Assembly (NCBI RefSeq): GCF_005952805.1
Contig: NZ_CP040709.1
Coordinates: forward strand, 2,976,001 to 3,040,000
DNA: 64,000 nt
Reading direction: 5' to 3'
From: Inhella inkyongensis
GTDB lineage: Bacteria; Pseudomonadota; Gammaproteobacteria; Burkholderiales; Burkholderiaceae_C
Shown here: positions 24,202-33,568 of the stretch, piece by piece
How the letters are laid out: each line of letters opens with the position of its first letter
Numbering within the stretch: the stretch's first letter is position 1
Translations under genes and position numbers: made by a program
The notes under the pieces: generated by a model
What the model saw: the letters and a program-made list of their open reading frames with translations, nothing else
The model's database searches: none
Told to the model about the DNA's origin: nothing

Positions 24202-26766
24202 ATGCCGCCCATGCCTTCTCGTGCCGATTGGGGCCAGTCCCTCGAAACTTTGTTCCGCCCCGCCCTGGCCGCTGTGGCGCGCTGGTGGCGGCGCCAGTCC
24301 CCCGCCCGCCAGGACCGCTTTGCCACGCTGGGCCCGCTGCTGTCGGTGCTGATGTTTTTGTGCACCATCGTGTTGGCCTTTTGGTACCTTCGCAACGAGG
24401 AAATCGAGCGCGAGACCGAGGCCGTCAAGCGCGACACCGAGATCGCCCAGCAGCAGCTGCGCCTGCGCCTGATCGAGAACCAGGAGCAGTTGGCCCGCAT
24501 CGCGCGGGAAATCGTCACGCGCTCGATCGACACCTATGAGTTCAGCGCCCAGGCCAGCGCCTTTGCTCGCGAACGCCCCGAGGTGATGCACATCAGTTGG
24601 CTGAGCAACCGGCGCGAGCGCCGCGCCAGCGTCAGCAGCACGGGCTTTCAGGCTCCCACCCTGATGGTGCAGGGCAGCCCCGACCCCTCCATGCCGCAGG
24701 CCGGCAATGTGCCCGACCAGGCCTTCGTCGCCGCCCGTGAACGTCGCCAGCCGCTCTACTCCGGCGCCTTCAACGACGCCATCGGCAATCTGGTGTTCCA
24801 GCTCCAGGTACCGCTGATCGACCGCCATGGCTTTGCGGGTGTGCTGATTGCGGAATACGGCGTCGAGGCCCTGCTGCGCTACTACGTGCCCAATGAGGTG
24901 GCCTCGCGCCACGCCATCGCGGTGCTGGACGCCAACGAGACCCCGGTGGCCAGCACGGTCACCCCCATGCCGGGCGTGACGCCGGGCAAGGCCGCCATCC
25001 TGCACGAAGTGCCGCTGGCGCCGGCCCTCAATGGCCTGGTGCTGCGCGGCCAGGGCTACCGCACCAGCATCGGCCTGATCTCCAACACGCTCTTCTGGAT
25101 GGTGGTGGCGCTGGCCACGCTGACGGTGTGGATGCTGCTGGGCACCTGGCGCCATATGCGCCGGCGCCTGCACATGCAAAACGCGCTTCTGGCCGAAACC
25201 AATTTCCGGCGCGCGATGGAGAACTCCATGCTCACCGGCATGCGGGCGCTGGACATGGAGAGCCGCATTGCCTACGTGAACCCGGCGTTTTGCGCGATGA
25301 CCGGCTTCACCGAGGCCGAACTGATCGGCTGCCGCCCGCCCTTCCCTTTTTGGCCACGCGACCGACTGGAAGAAAACCAGCGGCTGCTGGACCAGGAGAT
25401 GCACGGCCGCTCGCCCAGCGGCGGCATCGAAGTCAAAGTGCACCGCAAGGACGGCTCGGTGTTCGACGCACGCATGTATGTAAGCCCGCTGGTGGATGCC
25501 AAGGGCAAGCAGACCGGCTGGATGACCTCGATGACCAACATCACCGAGAGCAAGCGGGTGCGCGACCAACTCTCGGCCAGCCACGAGCGCTTCACCACGG
25601 TGCTCGAAGGCCTGGATGCCGCGGTGTCCGTGCTGTCCATCCCGCAACAGGAGCTGCTGTTCGCCAACCGCAGCTATCGGCTGTGGTTTGGCGCTGAAAG
25701 CCAGGGCCATGCCCTGCTGGCCGAGCAACCCGGCGCCGCCACGCCGGTACCGGACAGCACCCTGCTGGCCGAAGCCGTGGACGACTACTCCGGCCTGCCC
25801 GCCCAGCCGCTCACTGAAGGCCCTGGCACAACGCCGCGCGAGGTCTATGTGGAGAGCCTGGAGCGCTGGTTCGACGTGCGCACCCGCTACCTGCAGTGGA
25901 CCGATGGCCGCCTGGCGCAAATGCTGATCGCCACCGACATCACCGGCCGGCGCAATGCCGAGCAGCAAGCCGAGGCCCAGGCCGCCAAGGCCCAGGTGAC
26001 CAGCCGCCTGATCACCATGGGTGAGATGGCCTCCAGCGTGGCGCATGAGCTGAACCAGCCGCTGACCGCCATCACCAACTACTGCAACGGCATGATCAGC
26101 CGCGTGCGAGGCGACACCATCGCCAAGGACGACCTGCTGGCCGCGCTGGAGAAAACCTCCAAACAAGCCCAGCGCGCCGGTCAGGTGATCCACCGCATCC
26201 GCTCTTTTGTGAAGCGCAGCGAGCCGCAGCGCCAGGCTGCGCACGCGGCCGAAATCGTCGAAGACGCCGTGGACCTGGCCTCCATCGAACTGCGGCGGCG
26301 CAATGTGCAGTTGCATGTGTACGTGGCGCAGCGCCTGCCGGCGATGTCGGTCGACCCCATCCTGATCGAGCAGGTCCTGCTCAACCTGCTGAAGAACGCC
26401 GCCGAGGCCATTGACGGCGCCAAGCTCCCGCCCTCGCGCCGTCACATCGAACTGCGCGTGGTGCCGCGCCACATGCCTGACCAGGGCGGCACCATCGAGT
26501 TCGCGGTGCAGGACAGCGGCCCGGGTTTGCCCGAGGAGGTGATTGCCCGCATGTTCGAGGCCTTCTACTCCACCAAGGCCGATGGCCTGGGCATCGGCCT
26601 AGGGTTATGCCGGTCTATTGTGGAGAGTCACCAGGGCCGGCTGCGTGCCGAGAATCTCTACAATGCCGAGCTTGTTTCGGGCTGCCGTTTCTCGTTCACG
26701 ATTCCCGTGGACCTGCGCAACAGCGACAGCCTTGCCCCCACTCCCCAGACTGCCAGCACACCATGA
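24202..26766 (+). CDS. PAS-domain sensor histidine kinase (FixL-like)
   Basis: An 854-residue membrane sensor kinase. Membrane helix 1 is about residues 41-63 (LLSVLMFLCTIVLAFWYL) and helix 2 about 292-315, enclosing a periplasmic sensor domain. A PAS domain follows (NFRRAMENSMLTGMRALDME, then IAYVNPAFCAMTGFTEAEL) with its PAC part, and a second PAS-like region. The dimerisation/phosphoacceptor box is SVAHELNQPLTAI (His about 615), then the ATPase domain (LIEQVLLNLLKNAAEAI, GIGLGLCRSIVESH). Its stop overlaps the start of the response regulator gene (ATGA). The ligand is unknown. Neighbouring aceE suggests, but does not prove, a metabolic signal. Confidence 0.92.
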   Translation: MPPMPSRADWGQSLETLFRPALAAVARWWRRQSPARQDRFATLGPLLSVLMFLCTIVLAFWYLRNEEIERETEAVKRDTEIAQQQLRLRLIENQEQLARIAREIVTRSIDTYEFSAQASAFARERPEVMHISWLSNRRERRASVSSTGFQAPTLMVQGSPDPSMPQAGNVPDQAFVAARERRQPLYSGAFNDAIGNLVFQLQVPLIDRHGFAGVLIAEYGVEALLRYYVPNEVASRHAIAVLDANETPVASTVTPMPGVTPGKAAILHEVPLAPALNGLVLRGQGYRTSIGLISNTLFWMVVALATLTVWMLLGTWRHMRRRLHMQNALLAETNFRRAMENSMLTGMRALDMESRIAYVNPAFCAMTGFTEAELIGCRPPFPFWPRDRLEENQRLLDQEMHGRSPSGGIEVKVHRKDGSVFDARMYVSPLVDAKGKQTGWMTSMTNITESKRVRDQLSASHERFTTVLEGLDAAVSVLSIPQQELLFANRSYRLWFGAESQGHALLAEQPGAATPVPDSTLLAEAVDDYSGLPAQPLTEGPGTTPREVYVESLERWFDVRTRYLQWTDGRLAQMLIATDITGRRNAEQQAEAQAAKAQVTSRLITMGEMASSVAHELNQPLTAITNYCNGMISRVRGDTIAKDDLLAALEKTSKQAQRAGQVIHRIRSFVKRSEPQRQAAHAAEIVEDAVDLASIELRRRNVQLHVYVAQRLPAMSVDPILIEQVLLNLLKNAAEAIDGAKLPPSRRHIELRVVPRHMPDQGGTIEFAVQDSGPGLPEEVIARMFEAFYSTKADGLGIGLGLCRSIVESHQGRLRAENLYNAELVSGCRFSFTIPVDLRNSDSLAPTPQTASTP

Positions 26767-27389
26767 GTTTGATTCCCAAGAAGGGCAATGTGTTCGTCGT
26801 GGACGACGACGAGGCCGTGCGTGACTCCCTGCAATGGTTGCTGGAAGGCAAGGATTACCGCGTCAAGTGCTTCGACTCGGCCGAATCCTTCCTGGCCCGC
26901 TTTGACCCGCGCGAAGTCGCCTGCCTGATCTGCGACATCCGCATGGACGGCATGAGCGGTCTGGAGCTGCAAGACAAGCTGATCGAGCGCAAGAGCCCCC
27001 TGCCCTTGGCCTTCATCACCGGCCACGGCGATGTCCCCATGGCCGTGCAGACCATGAAGAAGGGCGCCATCGATTTCATCGAAAAGCCCTTCAAGGAAGA
27101 CTCCCTGGTTGCCCTGGTCGAGAAGATGCTCGAACAGGCGCGCACCGTGTTCGCCAGCCACCAGGAAGCCGCCAGCCGCGACGCCCTGCTGAGCCGCCTG
27201 ACCACCCGCGAGGCCCAGGTGCTGGAGCGCATCGTGGCCGGCCGTCTGAACAAGCAGATCGCCGACGACCTGGGCATTTCCATCAAGACGGTGGAGGCGC
27301 ACCGCGCCAACATCATGGAAAAGCTCAACGCCAACACCGTGGCCGATCTGCTCAAGATCGCACTGGGCGCCAACACCGCCAAGGCTTGA
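26763..27389 (+). CDS. FixJ family response regulator
   Basis: A 208-residue regulator. The receiver domain has the acidic pocket DDDE (14-17), phosphoacceptor Asp 58 ([12 protein letters not shown]), Thr in AFITGHGD and Lys in FIEKPFKED. The C-terminal LuxR-type helix-turn-helix is [15 protein letters not shown] then [18 protein letters not shown]. It is translationally coupled to the kinase gene by an ATGA overlap and so is its partner. The target genes are not visible. A terminator follows at 27418. Confidence 0.95.
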   Translation: MSLIPKKGNVFVVDDDEAVRDSLQWLLEGKDYRVKCFDSAESFLARFDPREVACLICDIRMDGMSGLELQDKLIERKSPLPLAFITGHGDVPMAVQTMKKGAIDFIEKPFKEDSLVALVEKMLEQARTVFASHQEAASRDALLSRLTTREAQVLERIVAGRLNKQIADDLGISIKTVEAHRANIMEKLNANTVADLLKIALGANTAKA

Positions 27390-27417
27390 TTCGCGACACC
27401 CCACAAGATCCCAAAAC

Positions 27418-27440
27418 GGCCGCTCATCGAGCGGCCTTTT
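27418..27440 (+). terminator. Rho-independent terminator after the response regulator
   Basis: GGCCGCTC-atc-GAGCGGCC (27418-27436) followed by TTTT. It separates the two-component operon from folD, whose ATG is 18 bases beyond the T-run. Confidence 0.85.
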
Positions 27441-27457
27441 CACATCTGGAGCTCTCC

Positions 27458-28312
27458 ATGTCTGCACAACTGATCGACGGCAATGCGCTGGCCGCCAAGC
27501 TGCGCGCCCATATGACCACCGAGGTCGCCCGCCTGACCGCCCTGGGCCACCGGCCTGGCCTGACGGTGTTGCTGGTGGGCGAGGACCCCGCCAGCCAGGT
27601 CTATGTGCGCAACAAGGTCAAGGCCTGCGAAGCGATTGGCATGGCATCCAGTCTGGAGCGCCACCCGGCCGACATGAGCGAGGCCGCGCTGCTTGCGCGC
27701 ATTCAAGAGCTGAACGCCGACCCGGCCGTGCACGGAATCTTGGTGCAGTTGCCGCTGCCCAAACACCTGAATTCCGACTTGGTGATCGAGACCATCGCGC
27801 CGGAAAAAGATGTGGATGGTTTCCATGTGGCCAGCGCCGGCGCCCTGATGGTGGGTCAACCCGGTTTCAAGCCGTGCACGCCCTATGGCTGCATGAAGAT
27901 GCTGGAAGACATTGGTTGCAACCCCCGGGGCAAACATGCCGTGGTCATCGGCCGCTCCAACATCGTGGGCAAGCCCATGGCCATGCTGCTCCTGCAGGCC
28001 AGCGCCACGGTCACGATCTGCCACTCGGCCACGCCCAATCTGGCCGAGATCACGCGCCAGGCTGACATCCTGGTGGCTGCAGTGGGCCGCCCTCGATTCG
28101 TGACGGCAGATATGGTCAAGGCCGGAGCCGTGGTCCTGGACGTCGGTATCAACCGCACGCCCGAGGGCAAGCTCTGTGGTGATGTGGACTTCGACGCAGT
28201 TCGGCAGGTAGCCGGCTGGATCACCCCGGTGCCAGGGGGCGTGGGACCGATGACCATCACCATGCTGCTGCAGAACACCCTGGAAGCCGCGCAGCGCAAG
28301 GCGGGCGCCTGA
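27458..28312 (+). CDS. folD: FolD, methylenetetrahydrofolate dehydrogenase/cyclohydrolase
   Basis: A 284-residue bifunctional enzyme that interconverts methylene-, methenyl- and 10-formyl-tetrahydrofolate with NADP. Signature stretches include [19 protein letters not shown] (with the catalytic Lys), [24 protein letters not shown] and [16 protein letters not shown]. The ATG at 27458 has TGGAG upstream. Its stop shares one base with the start of the M3 peptidase gene (TGATG), so the two are coupled. Confidence 0.97.
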   Translation: MSAQLIDGNALAAKLRAHMTTEVARLTALGHRPGLTVLLVGEDPASQVYVRNKVKACEAIGMASSLERHPADMSEAALLARIQELNADPAVHGILVQLPLPKHLNSDLVIETIAPEKDVDGFHVASAGALMVGQPGFKPCTPYGCMKMLEDIGCNPRGKHAVVIGRSNIVGKPMAMLLLQASATVTICHSATPNLAEITRQADILVAAVGRPRFVTADMVKAGAVVLDVGINRTPEGKLCGDVDFDAVRQVAGWITPVPGGVGPMTITMLLQNTLEAAQRKAGA

Positions 28313-30312
28313 TGACGAACCCGCTTCTCTCCTCCGCCCACCTGCCCGACTTCGCGGCCATCCGACCCGAACACATCGAGCCGGCCATCACCCAGTTGCT
28401 CGAGGTCGCGAAGGCCGCGCAGGCCCAAGTCACCACACCCGACTTCCCCACCGATCTGCACGCCATGGAGCGCGTGCTGGACGTGGCCACCGATGCCCTG
28501 GGCCTGGCCTGGGGCGCGGTCGGCCACTTGAACGCCGTGGCCGACACCCCGGAGCTGCGCGCCGCTTACAACGCCATGCTGCCGGTCGTCAGCAGCTTCT
28601 TTGCCGAGCTGGGCGCGGATGAGGCGCTCTACGCCAAATACAAGGCCGTGCCCACGCCCACCGACCCCGCCGAGGCCCGTGCCCTGCAGCTCGCCCTGCA
28701 AGGCTTCGTGCTTTCGGGCGCTGAACTGCAAGGGCAGGCCAAGGACCGCTTCGCCGAGATCCAGAACCGCAGCGCCGAACTCTGCCAAGCGTTCTCCGAG
28801 CACGTGATGGACGCCACCGATGGTTTTGCACTGTTCGTGGACGTCGAACGCCTGGAAAGCGTGCCTGCTGATGTGCGCGCGCACGCCATCGAGCTGGCCC
28901 GTCAGGACGGCAAAGACGGCCAAGCCAAGCTGACGCTGCATGCACCCTGCTACGGGCCGCTGATGCAGTACGCCCAGGACCGCAGCTTGCGCGAGCAGCT
29001 CTATCGCGCCTATGTCACGCGCGCCAGCGAGTTCGGCCCGCCCGAACGCGACAACAGTGCGGTGATGCAGGAGATCTTGACGCTGCGCCAGGAAGAGGCG
29101 CAGTTGCTGGGCCACCCTCACTTCGCGGCCGTCTCCCTGCTGCCCAAGATGGCCGACTCGCCCACGCAGGTGCTGGGCTTCCTGCGCGACCTGGCCGCGC
29201 GCGCGCGACCTTTTGCCGAGCGCGATCTGGCCGCCCTACGCGCCTTCGCTCCAAGCCTGGGTTTGAATGACCTGCAAGCCTGGGACATCGCCTTTGTGTC
29301 AGAGGCCCTCAAAGCCGCTGAGTACAGCTACAGCGAGCAGGAGGTGCGCCAGTACTTCACCCTGCCCCAGGTACTGGACGGGCTCTTCGGCCTGCTGGGC
29401 CGCATGTTCGGCCTGCAGCTCGCGCGTATCGAGGGCTCGGTCTGGCACGAGTCGGTGCAGCTCTACCGCCTGGAGCGCCAAGGCGCCCTGGTCGGGCATG
29501 TCTACCTGGACCTGCTGGCACGCCCGGGCAAGCGGCCCGGCGCCTGGATGGACGATGTGCGCGGCCGCTGGCGCCGCCCCGACACGCAGGCCGTGCAGAC
29601 GCCGGTCGCCCATCTGGTGTGCAACTTCGCGCCCGGCGTGGAAGGGAAGCCGAGTCTGCTGACTCACGACGATGTGCAAACCCTGTTCCACGAGTGGGGC
29701 CACGGCCTGCACCATCTGCTCACGCAGGTGGAAGTGGGCGGCGTGTCAGGGATCGATGGCGTGGAATGGGACGCGGTGGAGCTACCCAGCCAGTTCATGG
29801 AGAACCTGGCCTGGGAGTGGCCCATTGTTGAGTCCCTGAGCCGGCACGTGGACAGCGGCGCCCCGCTGCCGCGCAGCCTGTTCGACAAGATGCTGGCCGC
29901 CAAGAACTTCCAGGCCGGACTGCAGACCCTGCGCCAGGTCGAATTCGCGCTCTTTGACATGCGCCTGCACGCCGAGCCCGGCCAGCCAGCCCTGGCCCTG
30001 CTGGACCAGGTGCGCGCTGAAGTTGCCGTGCTTCACCCGCCAGCCTTCAACCGCATGCCGCACGGCTTCAGCCATATCTTTGCCGGTGGCTATGCAGCCG
30101 GCTACTACAGCTACAAATGGGCCGAGGTGCTGAGCGCCGACTGCTGGGCCGCCTTCGAGGAGGAAGGCGTAGACAACCCGGCCACCGGCGAACGCTTCGT
30201 GCGCGAGATCCTGGCCCGCGGCGGCTCCCGCCCCGCCATGGCCAGCTTCGAGGCCTTCCGCGGCCGCGCACCGCAAATCGATGCCTTGCTGCGGCATCAG
30301 GGCATGACCTGA
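28312..30312 (+). CDS. prlC: M3 family oligopeptidase A
   Basis: A 666-residue cytoplasmic zinc metallopeptidase (thimet oligopeptidase family) that degrades short peptides, including cleaved signal peptides. The zinc motif is HEWGHGLHH, with Trp where most homologues have Phe, and a downstream Glu supplies the third ligand. The conserved MPHGFSHIFAGGYAAGYYSY stretch near the C-terminus is typical. Its ATG overlaps the folD stop by one base. A terminator follows at 30329. Confidence 0.94.
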   Translation: MTNPLLSSAHLPDFAAIRPEHIEPAITQLLEVAKAAQAQVTTPDFPTDLHAMERVLDVATDALGLAWGAVGHLNAVADTPELRAAYNAMLPVVSSFFAELGADEALYAKYKAVPTPTDPAEARALQLALQGFVLSGAELQGQAKDRFAEIQNRSAELCQAFSEHVMDATDGFALFVDVERLESVPADVRAHAIELARQDGKDGQAKLTLHAPCYGPLMQYAQDRSLREQLYRAYVTRASEFGPPERDNSAVMQEILTLRQEEAQLLGHPHFAAVSLLPKMADSPTQVLGFLRDLAARARPFAERDLAALRAFAPSLGLNDLQAWDIAFVSEALKAAEYSYSEQEVRQYFTLPQVLDGLFGLLGRMFGLQLARIEGSVWHESVQLYRLERQGALVGHVYLDLLARPGKRPGAWMDDVRGRWRRPDTQAVQTPVAHLVCNFAPGVEGKPSLLTHDDVQTLFHEWGHGLHHLLTQVEVGGVSGIDGVEWDAVELPSQFMENLAWEWPIVESLSRHVDSGAPLPRSLFDKMLAAKNFQAGLQTLRQVEFALFDMRLHAEPGQPALALLDQVRAEVAVLHPPAFNRMPHGFSHIFAGGYAAGYYSYKWAEVLSADCWAAFEEEGVDNPATGERFVREILARGGSRPAMASFEAFRGRAPQIDALLRHQGMT

Positions 30313-30328
30313 GCTTGCTCAGGACCTG

Positions 30329-30358
30329 AATGCACAGGCGTCAAGCCTGTGCATTTCT
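30329..30358 (+). terminator. Rho-independent terminator after prlC
   Basis: AATGCACAGGC-gtcaa-GCCTGTGCATT (30329-30355) followed by a T-rich tail. It ends the folD-prlC transcript and isolates the pilin operon. Confidence 0.8.
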
Positions 30359-30480
30359 CACACCCCAAAGTGAGCCGGACAAGCGGTCTAGGCCCTGCAC
30401 CAGGCGGCTCGACAGAGTCTTTAGACAACCTTGAGAATTCCGCCATCTCATCTACTGGTGCATGGCCATGTCTCAGTGCA

Positions 30481-30906
30481 GTGCTTGCCCCCCCTAGCCG
30501 CGGCTTCTCCCTGATTGAGTTGATGATCGCCGTGGCCATCGTGGCCATCCTGGCTGCCATCGCACTCCCGGCCTACTCCTCGTATCTGCAGCGCAGCCGC
30601 AGAGCCGAGGTTCAATCCTTCATGCAAGATGTGATTGCACGGCAGCAGCACTACTTGGTCGATCGACGCGCCTATTCCGATTCGATCACCAATGCACCTG
30701 CTGCGGGCGGCCTGGGCATGACCGTTCCTAGCTCTGTGGCGGCGGTGTACACCCTGACAATGACCACGGACAACACGGTCAAGCCGATGACGGTCAGCCT
30801 CAGCGCCGCCCCCAAGAGTGGCACTGCTCAAGCAAGCGACTCCTGTGGAACCCTGGTCATCACACAGGCCGGCGACAAGTCTGCTGACAAGGCGGGGTGC
30901 TGGTGA
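30481..30906 (+). CDS. pilE: Type IV pilin-like protein PilE
   Basis: About 141 residues from the GTG at 30481. It has a short basic leader ending in Gly, the prepilin cleavage site RG/FSLIEL with Glu at +5, and the hydrophobic helix MIAVAIVAILAAIALPAYSS. A C-terminal Cys pair (SCGTL, GCW) forms the D-region. The start is uncertain: no ATG sits close to the leader in frame, the GTG has no strong Shine-Dalgarno, and the frame is open to 30349. The leader crosses a run of seven C (CCCCCCC near 30489), so a sequence error or frameshift here should be considered. First gene of the minor-pilin operon. Confidence 0.85.
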   Translation: MLAPPSRGFSLIELMIAVAIVAILAAIALPAYSSYLQRSRRAEVQSFMQDVIARQQHYLVDRRAYSDSITNAPAAGGLGMTVPSSVAAVYTLTMTTDNTVKPMTVSLSAAPKSGTAQASDSCGTLVITQAGDKSADKAGCW

Positions 30907-31373
30907 TGCGACACCGTGGCATGACCCTGATCGAATTGATGGTCGTCGTGGCCATCCTGGTCATATTGGCCTCGGTGGCCGCGCCCAGCTTTCGCACCTT
31001 CCTGGCCACCATGAACTCGAAGTCTGTGGCCTTTGATCTCGTTGGTGACCTCACCTTTGCGCGCGCCGAGGCCATCAAGCGCAATCTTCCTGTGACGGTC
31101 AGCGCCACCGGAGGTGACTGGGCCAAGGGCTGGGCCGTCGCCACCGTTGAGGCAACGCCCCAGTCCCTTCGCACCCGCTCCGCGCTCGGTTGGTCCATCA
31201 AGGTAACAAGTGCCGCCTCGACAGTGCAGTTCCGAGTCAACGGCCGCTTGCAAGACGATGTCAACGATAGCAATCTGAACTGGGGCGTTGAATCCACGAT
31301 CTCCGGAGTCAAGAAGCGCTGCATCGTCATCACGCCCACTGGAACCGCCCGCTCCAAGATGGAGGCCTGCTGA
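30906..31373 (+). CDS. fimT: GspH/FimT family pseudopilin
   Basis: A 155-residue minor pilin. The prepilin site is RG/MTLIEL with Glu +5, then the helix MVVVAILVILASVAAPSF. The C-terminal half is the GspH-like beta domain (TFARAEAIKRNLPVTV) with a late Cys pair. ATG 30906 overlaps the pilE stop by one base (TGATG). Minor pilins of this type prime pilus assembly from the inner membrane. FimT of some bacteria binds DNA for uptake, but that cannot be told here. Confidence 0.88.
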   Translation: MRHRGMTLIELMVVVAILVILASVAAPSFRTFLATMNSKSVAFDLVGDLTFARAEAIKRNLPVTVSATGGDWAKGWAVATVEATPQSLRTRSALGWSIKVTSAASTVQFRVNGRLQDDVNDSNLNWGVESTISGVKKRCIVITPTGTARSKMEAC

Positions 31374-31909
31374 TGCATCCGCGAAGCCAGCGCCTGCGCG
31401 GCGCCACCATGATCGAGATCCTCATCACCCTGGTGATTACCGCCTTCGGCCTTCTAGGCCTGGCAGGGTTCGTCACCCGCTCGACCACATTGAGCGTCGA
31501 CGCAGGCCAGAAGGCCCGCGCCGCCTCACTTGTTGACGACATGGCCAGCCGCTTGGCCAATAACAAAGCCAAGGCAGACGACTACGTCACGGATCAGGTT
31601 TATGGCGAAACGGCGACGGCGGTGTGCACCGGGGCAGTGGGCAGCGCGGCCCTGGACCTCTGCCAATGGGGCAATCTGCTGGTGGGCACGCAGGACGCCC
31701 GCACGGGCGGCAATGCGGCAGCTTTGGGCTTTCGGGGCTGTGTCACCAAGCCCTCGGCCACGGATCCCGCCTATGTGATCACAGTGGCCTACGGCTCCAT
31801 GGCCAGCGGCTTTCCCCCCGCCGATCTTTGCGGCAAAGGTGCCTTTGGCGACGAGAGCTATCGGCGCGTCGTTCGGGCTCAGGTCCGCGTGGCCGCGCTT
31901 ACCAAATGA
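31373..31909 (+). CDS. pilV: Minor pilin PilV
   Basis: A 178-residue prepilin with cleavage site RG/ATMIEI and the helix LITLVITAFGLLGLAGFVTR, the pattern of PilV. Several cysteines (VCTGAVG, LCQWG, GCVTK, LCGKG) could form disulfides. ATG overlaps the fimT stop by one base. With PilW, PilX, FimT and PilE it forms the priming complex that carries PilY1 at the pilus tip, as known in Pseudomonas aeruginosa. Confidence 0.9.
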   Translation: MHPRSQRLRGATMIEILITLVITAFGLLGLAGFVTRSTTLSVDAGQKARAASLVDDMASRLANNKAKADDYVTDQVYGETATAVCTGAVGSAALDLCQWGNLLVGTQDARTGGNAAALGFRGCVTKPSATDPAYVITVAYGSMASGFPPADLCGKGAFGDESYRRVVRAQVRVAALTK

Positions 31910-32916
31910 CTGCCATGACCAATCGATCACGCGGGTTCAGCCTGGTTGAGCTATTGATCGCCGTGGCCATGGGGGTGGTGATCCTGCTGGCCCTGACCGT
32001 CATGTTCGCCCGCAACAGCAGCAGCCAAGGCGAATTGGAGCGCAGCCTGCGCCAACTCGAAAACGCCCGCTTTGCGGTCGACACGTTGAGTGAAGACTTG
32101 ATGCACGGCGGCTATTTCTCGGACTTCAGTCCCGAGTCCCTGGTTGTGCCTCCTGCTTACCAGACTCTGGACCCATGCGCCAATGCAGTGACAGCGATGG
32201 GCTGGGACACCGATGCAAGCCCCGTCAAGTTACCCAATCCGGTGCAAGGCGTCGCGGCGACCGATCTGACGGCGACCTGCCTGACCGAGCGCAGGACAGG
32301 CACTGAGGCCATCGTGGTGACCCACGCCGATACCGGCGCGGCACAGCCAGTTTCAGCGGCCTCGGCCGGTAATTTGTATCTTCAAATGTCTCGCTGCCCC
32401 ACTGACGTCAAGCGGGTGGTGGCCGCAACGGGGCCGGCCTCCGCGCCGTTCTCGCTGCAAAAGCCCGACTGCAGCAGCGTGAACGACTCCATTCGTCGGC
32501 TGGCACAGCGCACCTACTACGTGGCCAATTGCAATGACTGCACGGCCAAGGATGGCATTCCCACGCTCAAGCGAGTCGAGTTCATCGATGGCGCCCGACG
32601 CATCACATCCATCGCCGAAGGGGTGGAAAACATCCAGTTCGAGTTCGGTTACGACACGGACAACAACGCCATCCCCGATGGCTTCGAGACCATCTCCTCG
32701 GCTGCAGCCAAGGGTGGCGCTTACACCTGGGACAACGTGGTGTCGGTACGGATGCACCTGCTTACTCGCAACACCCAGACCACCAGCAACTATGAGGATG
32801 TGCGCACCTACAAATTGGGTCCCGATGTCACCGTGACAAAGCCCAGCGATGGATTCAAACGCAACCTGATGACCGTCACCGTGCGACTGCAAAACGTCGG
32901 CGGCAGGAGAGAGTGA
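31906..32916 (+). CDS. pilW: Minor pilin PilW
   Basis: A 336-residue prepilin with site RG/FSLVEL, the helix LIAVAMGVVILLALTVMFAR and a large C-terminal domain, typical of PilW. Start ATG 31906 overlaps the pilV stop (ATGA); a second in-frame ATG lies three codons later. The C-terminal part has FEFGYDTDNNAIPDGF and ends in a beta-rich segment. Confidence 0.9.
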   Translation: MTAMTNRSRGFSLVELLIAVAMGVVILLALTVMFARNSSSQGELERSLRQLENARFAVDTLSEDLMHGGYFSDFSPESLVVPPAYQTLDPCANAVTAMGWDTDASPVKLPNPVQGVAATDLTATCLTERRTGTEAIVVTHADTGAAQPVSAASAGNLYLQMSRCPTDVKRVVAATGPASAPFSLQKPDCSSVNDSIRRLAQRTYYVANCNDCTAKDGIPTLKRVEFIDGARRITSIAEGVENIQFEFGYDTDNNAIPDGFETISSAAAKGGAYTWDNVVSVRMHLLTRNTQTTSNYEDVRTYKLGPDVTVTKPSDGFKRNLMTVTVRLQNVGGRRE

Positions 32917-33536
32917 TGCAATCCCATCAGCGTGCCCGCCCCGGCCAAAGCGGCATTTCCCTGATCATGGCCTTGATCTTCTTGCTGGTCTTTGCCGTCA
33001 TGGCTGCCACCATGTTCCGTAGTTCGCTCACCAGCGTTCAGGCGCTGGGCAATATGCAATCGCGCAACGAAACCATCAATGCCGCCAACGACGCCTTGGA
33101 CAAGGTGCTGAGCTCGGCCGATTTCGCCACCAACCCCGCGGTGCTGACGGCAGAAACCAACAAAGCCCCCTTCAGGCTGGACGTCAACGGCGATGGCGTG
33201 AATGACATCTCGGTCGACTTCCCTGTGGTGACGATCGACGGCAAGGCCAAAGCAGGCCCACGTTGCCTCCGCGTCGAGCCGGTCCCCAAGAGCCAGATCG
33301 ACCCCGATTCCGAACAAATGCGCCAATGCTCCGGCGAGGATGGCTCGAGTCACTCAGGCCTTGGCCAACAAACCGGTTCAGGCAGTTCGCCCGTGAATCA
33401 AGGGCTCTCGGGTTGCTCCAACACCGAATGGAGCATCACCATGCAAGCGCGTGATGAAGTCACCAATGCCCGCGTCAATGTGGTTCAGGGCGTGGGAGTC
33501 CGTGTTCCCACCGCATCAGTCAGTACCTGCGAGTAA
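32916..33536 (+). CDS. pilX: Minor pilin PilX
   Basis: A 206-residue protein whose N-terminus (SG/ISLIMALIFLLVFAVMA) is a type IV pilin helix lacking the usual Glu +5, as in other PilX proteins. ATG 32916 shares a base with the pilW stop; a GTG one codon earlier is an alternative. The central region is Asp-rich (LDVNGDGVNDISVD, a calcium-loop-like motif), followed by a Ser/Gly-rich linker. It is followed 32 bases later by pilY1. Confidence 0.87.
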   Translation: MQSHQRARPGQSGISLIMALIFLLVFAVMAATMFRSSLTSVQALGNMQSRNETINAANDALDKVLSSADFATNPAVLTAETNKAPFRLDVNGDGVNDISVDFPVVTIDGKAKAGPRCLRVEPVPKSQIDPDSEQMRQCSGEDGSSHSGLGQQTGSGSSPVNQGLSGCSNTEWSITMQARDEVTNARVNVVQGVGVRVPTASVSTCE

Positions 33537-33568
33537 TTCAGTTCGCCATTCGCCGCAAAGGAGTCACC

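Noticed and set aside
24085..26472. The minus-strand frame extending aceE upstream to about 1700 residues
   Set aside because: The extra part is antisense to the histidine kinase gene. AceE length and its ATG with Shine-Dalgarno at 24084 fit the family.
30349..30480. A longer pilE start at ATG 30349
   Set aside because: It would overlap the prlC terminator hairpin and give an implausibly long prepilin leader of over 50 residues.
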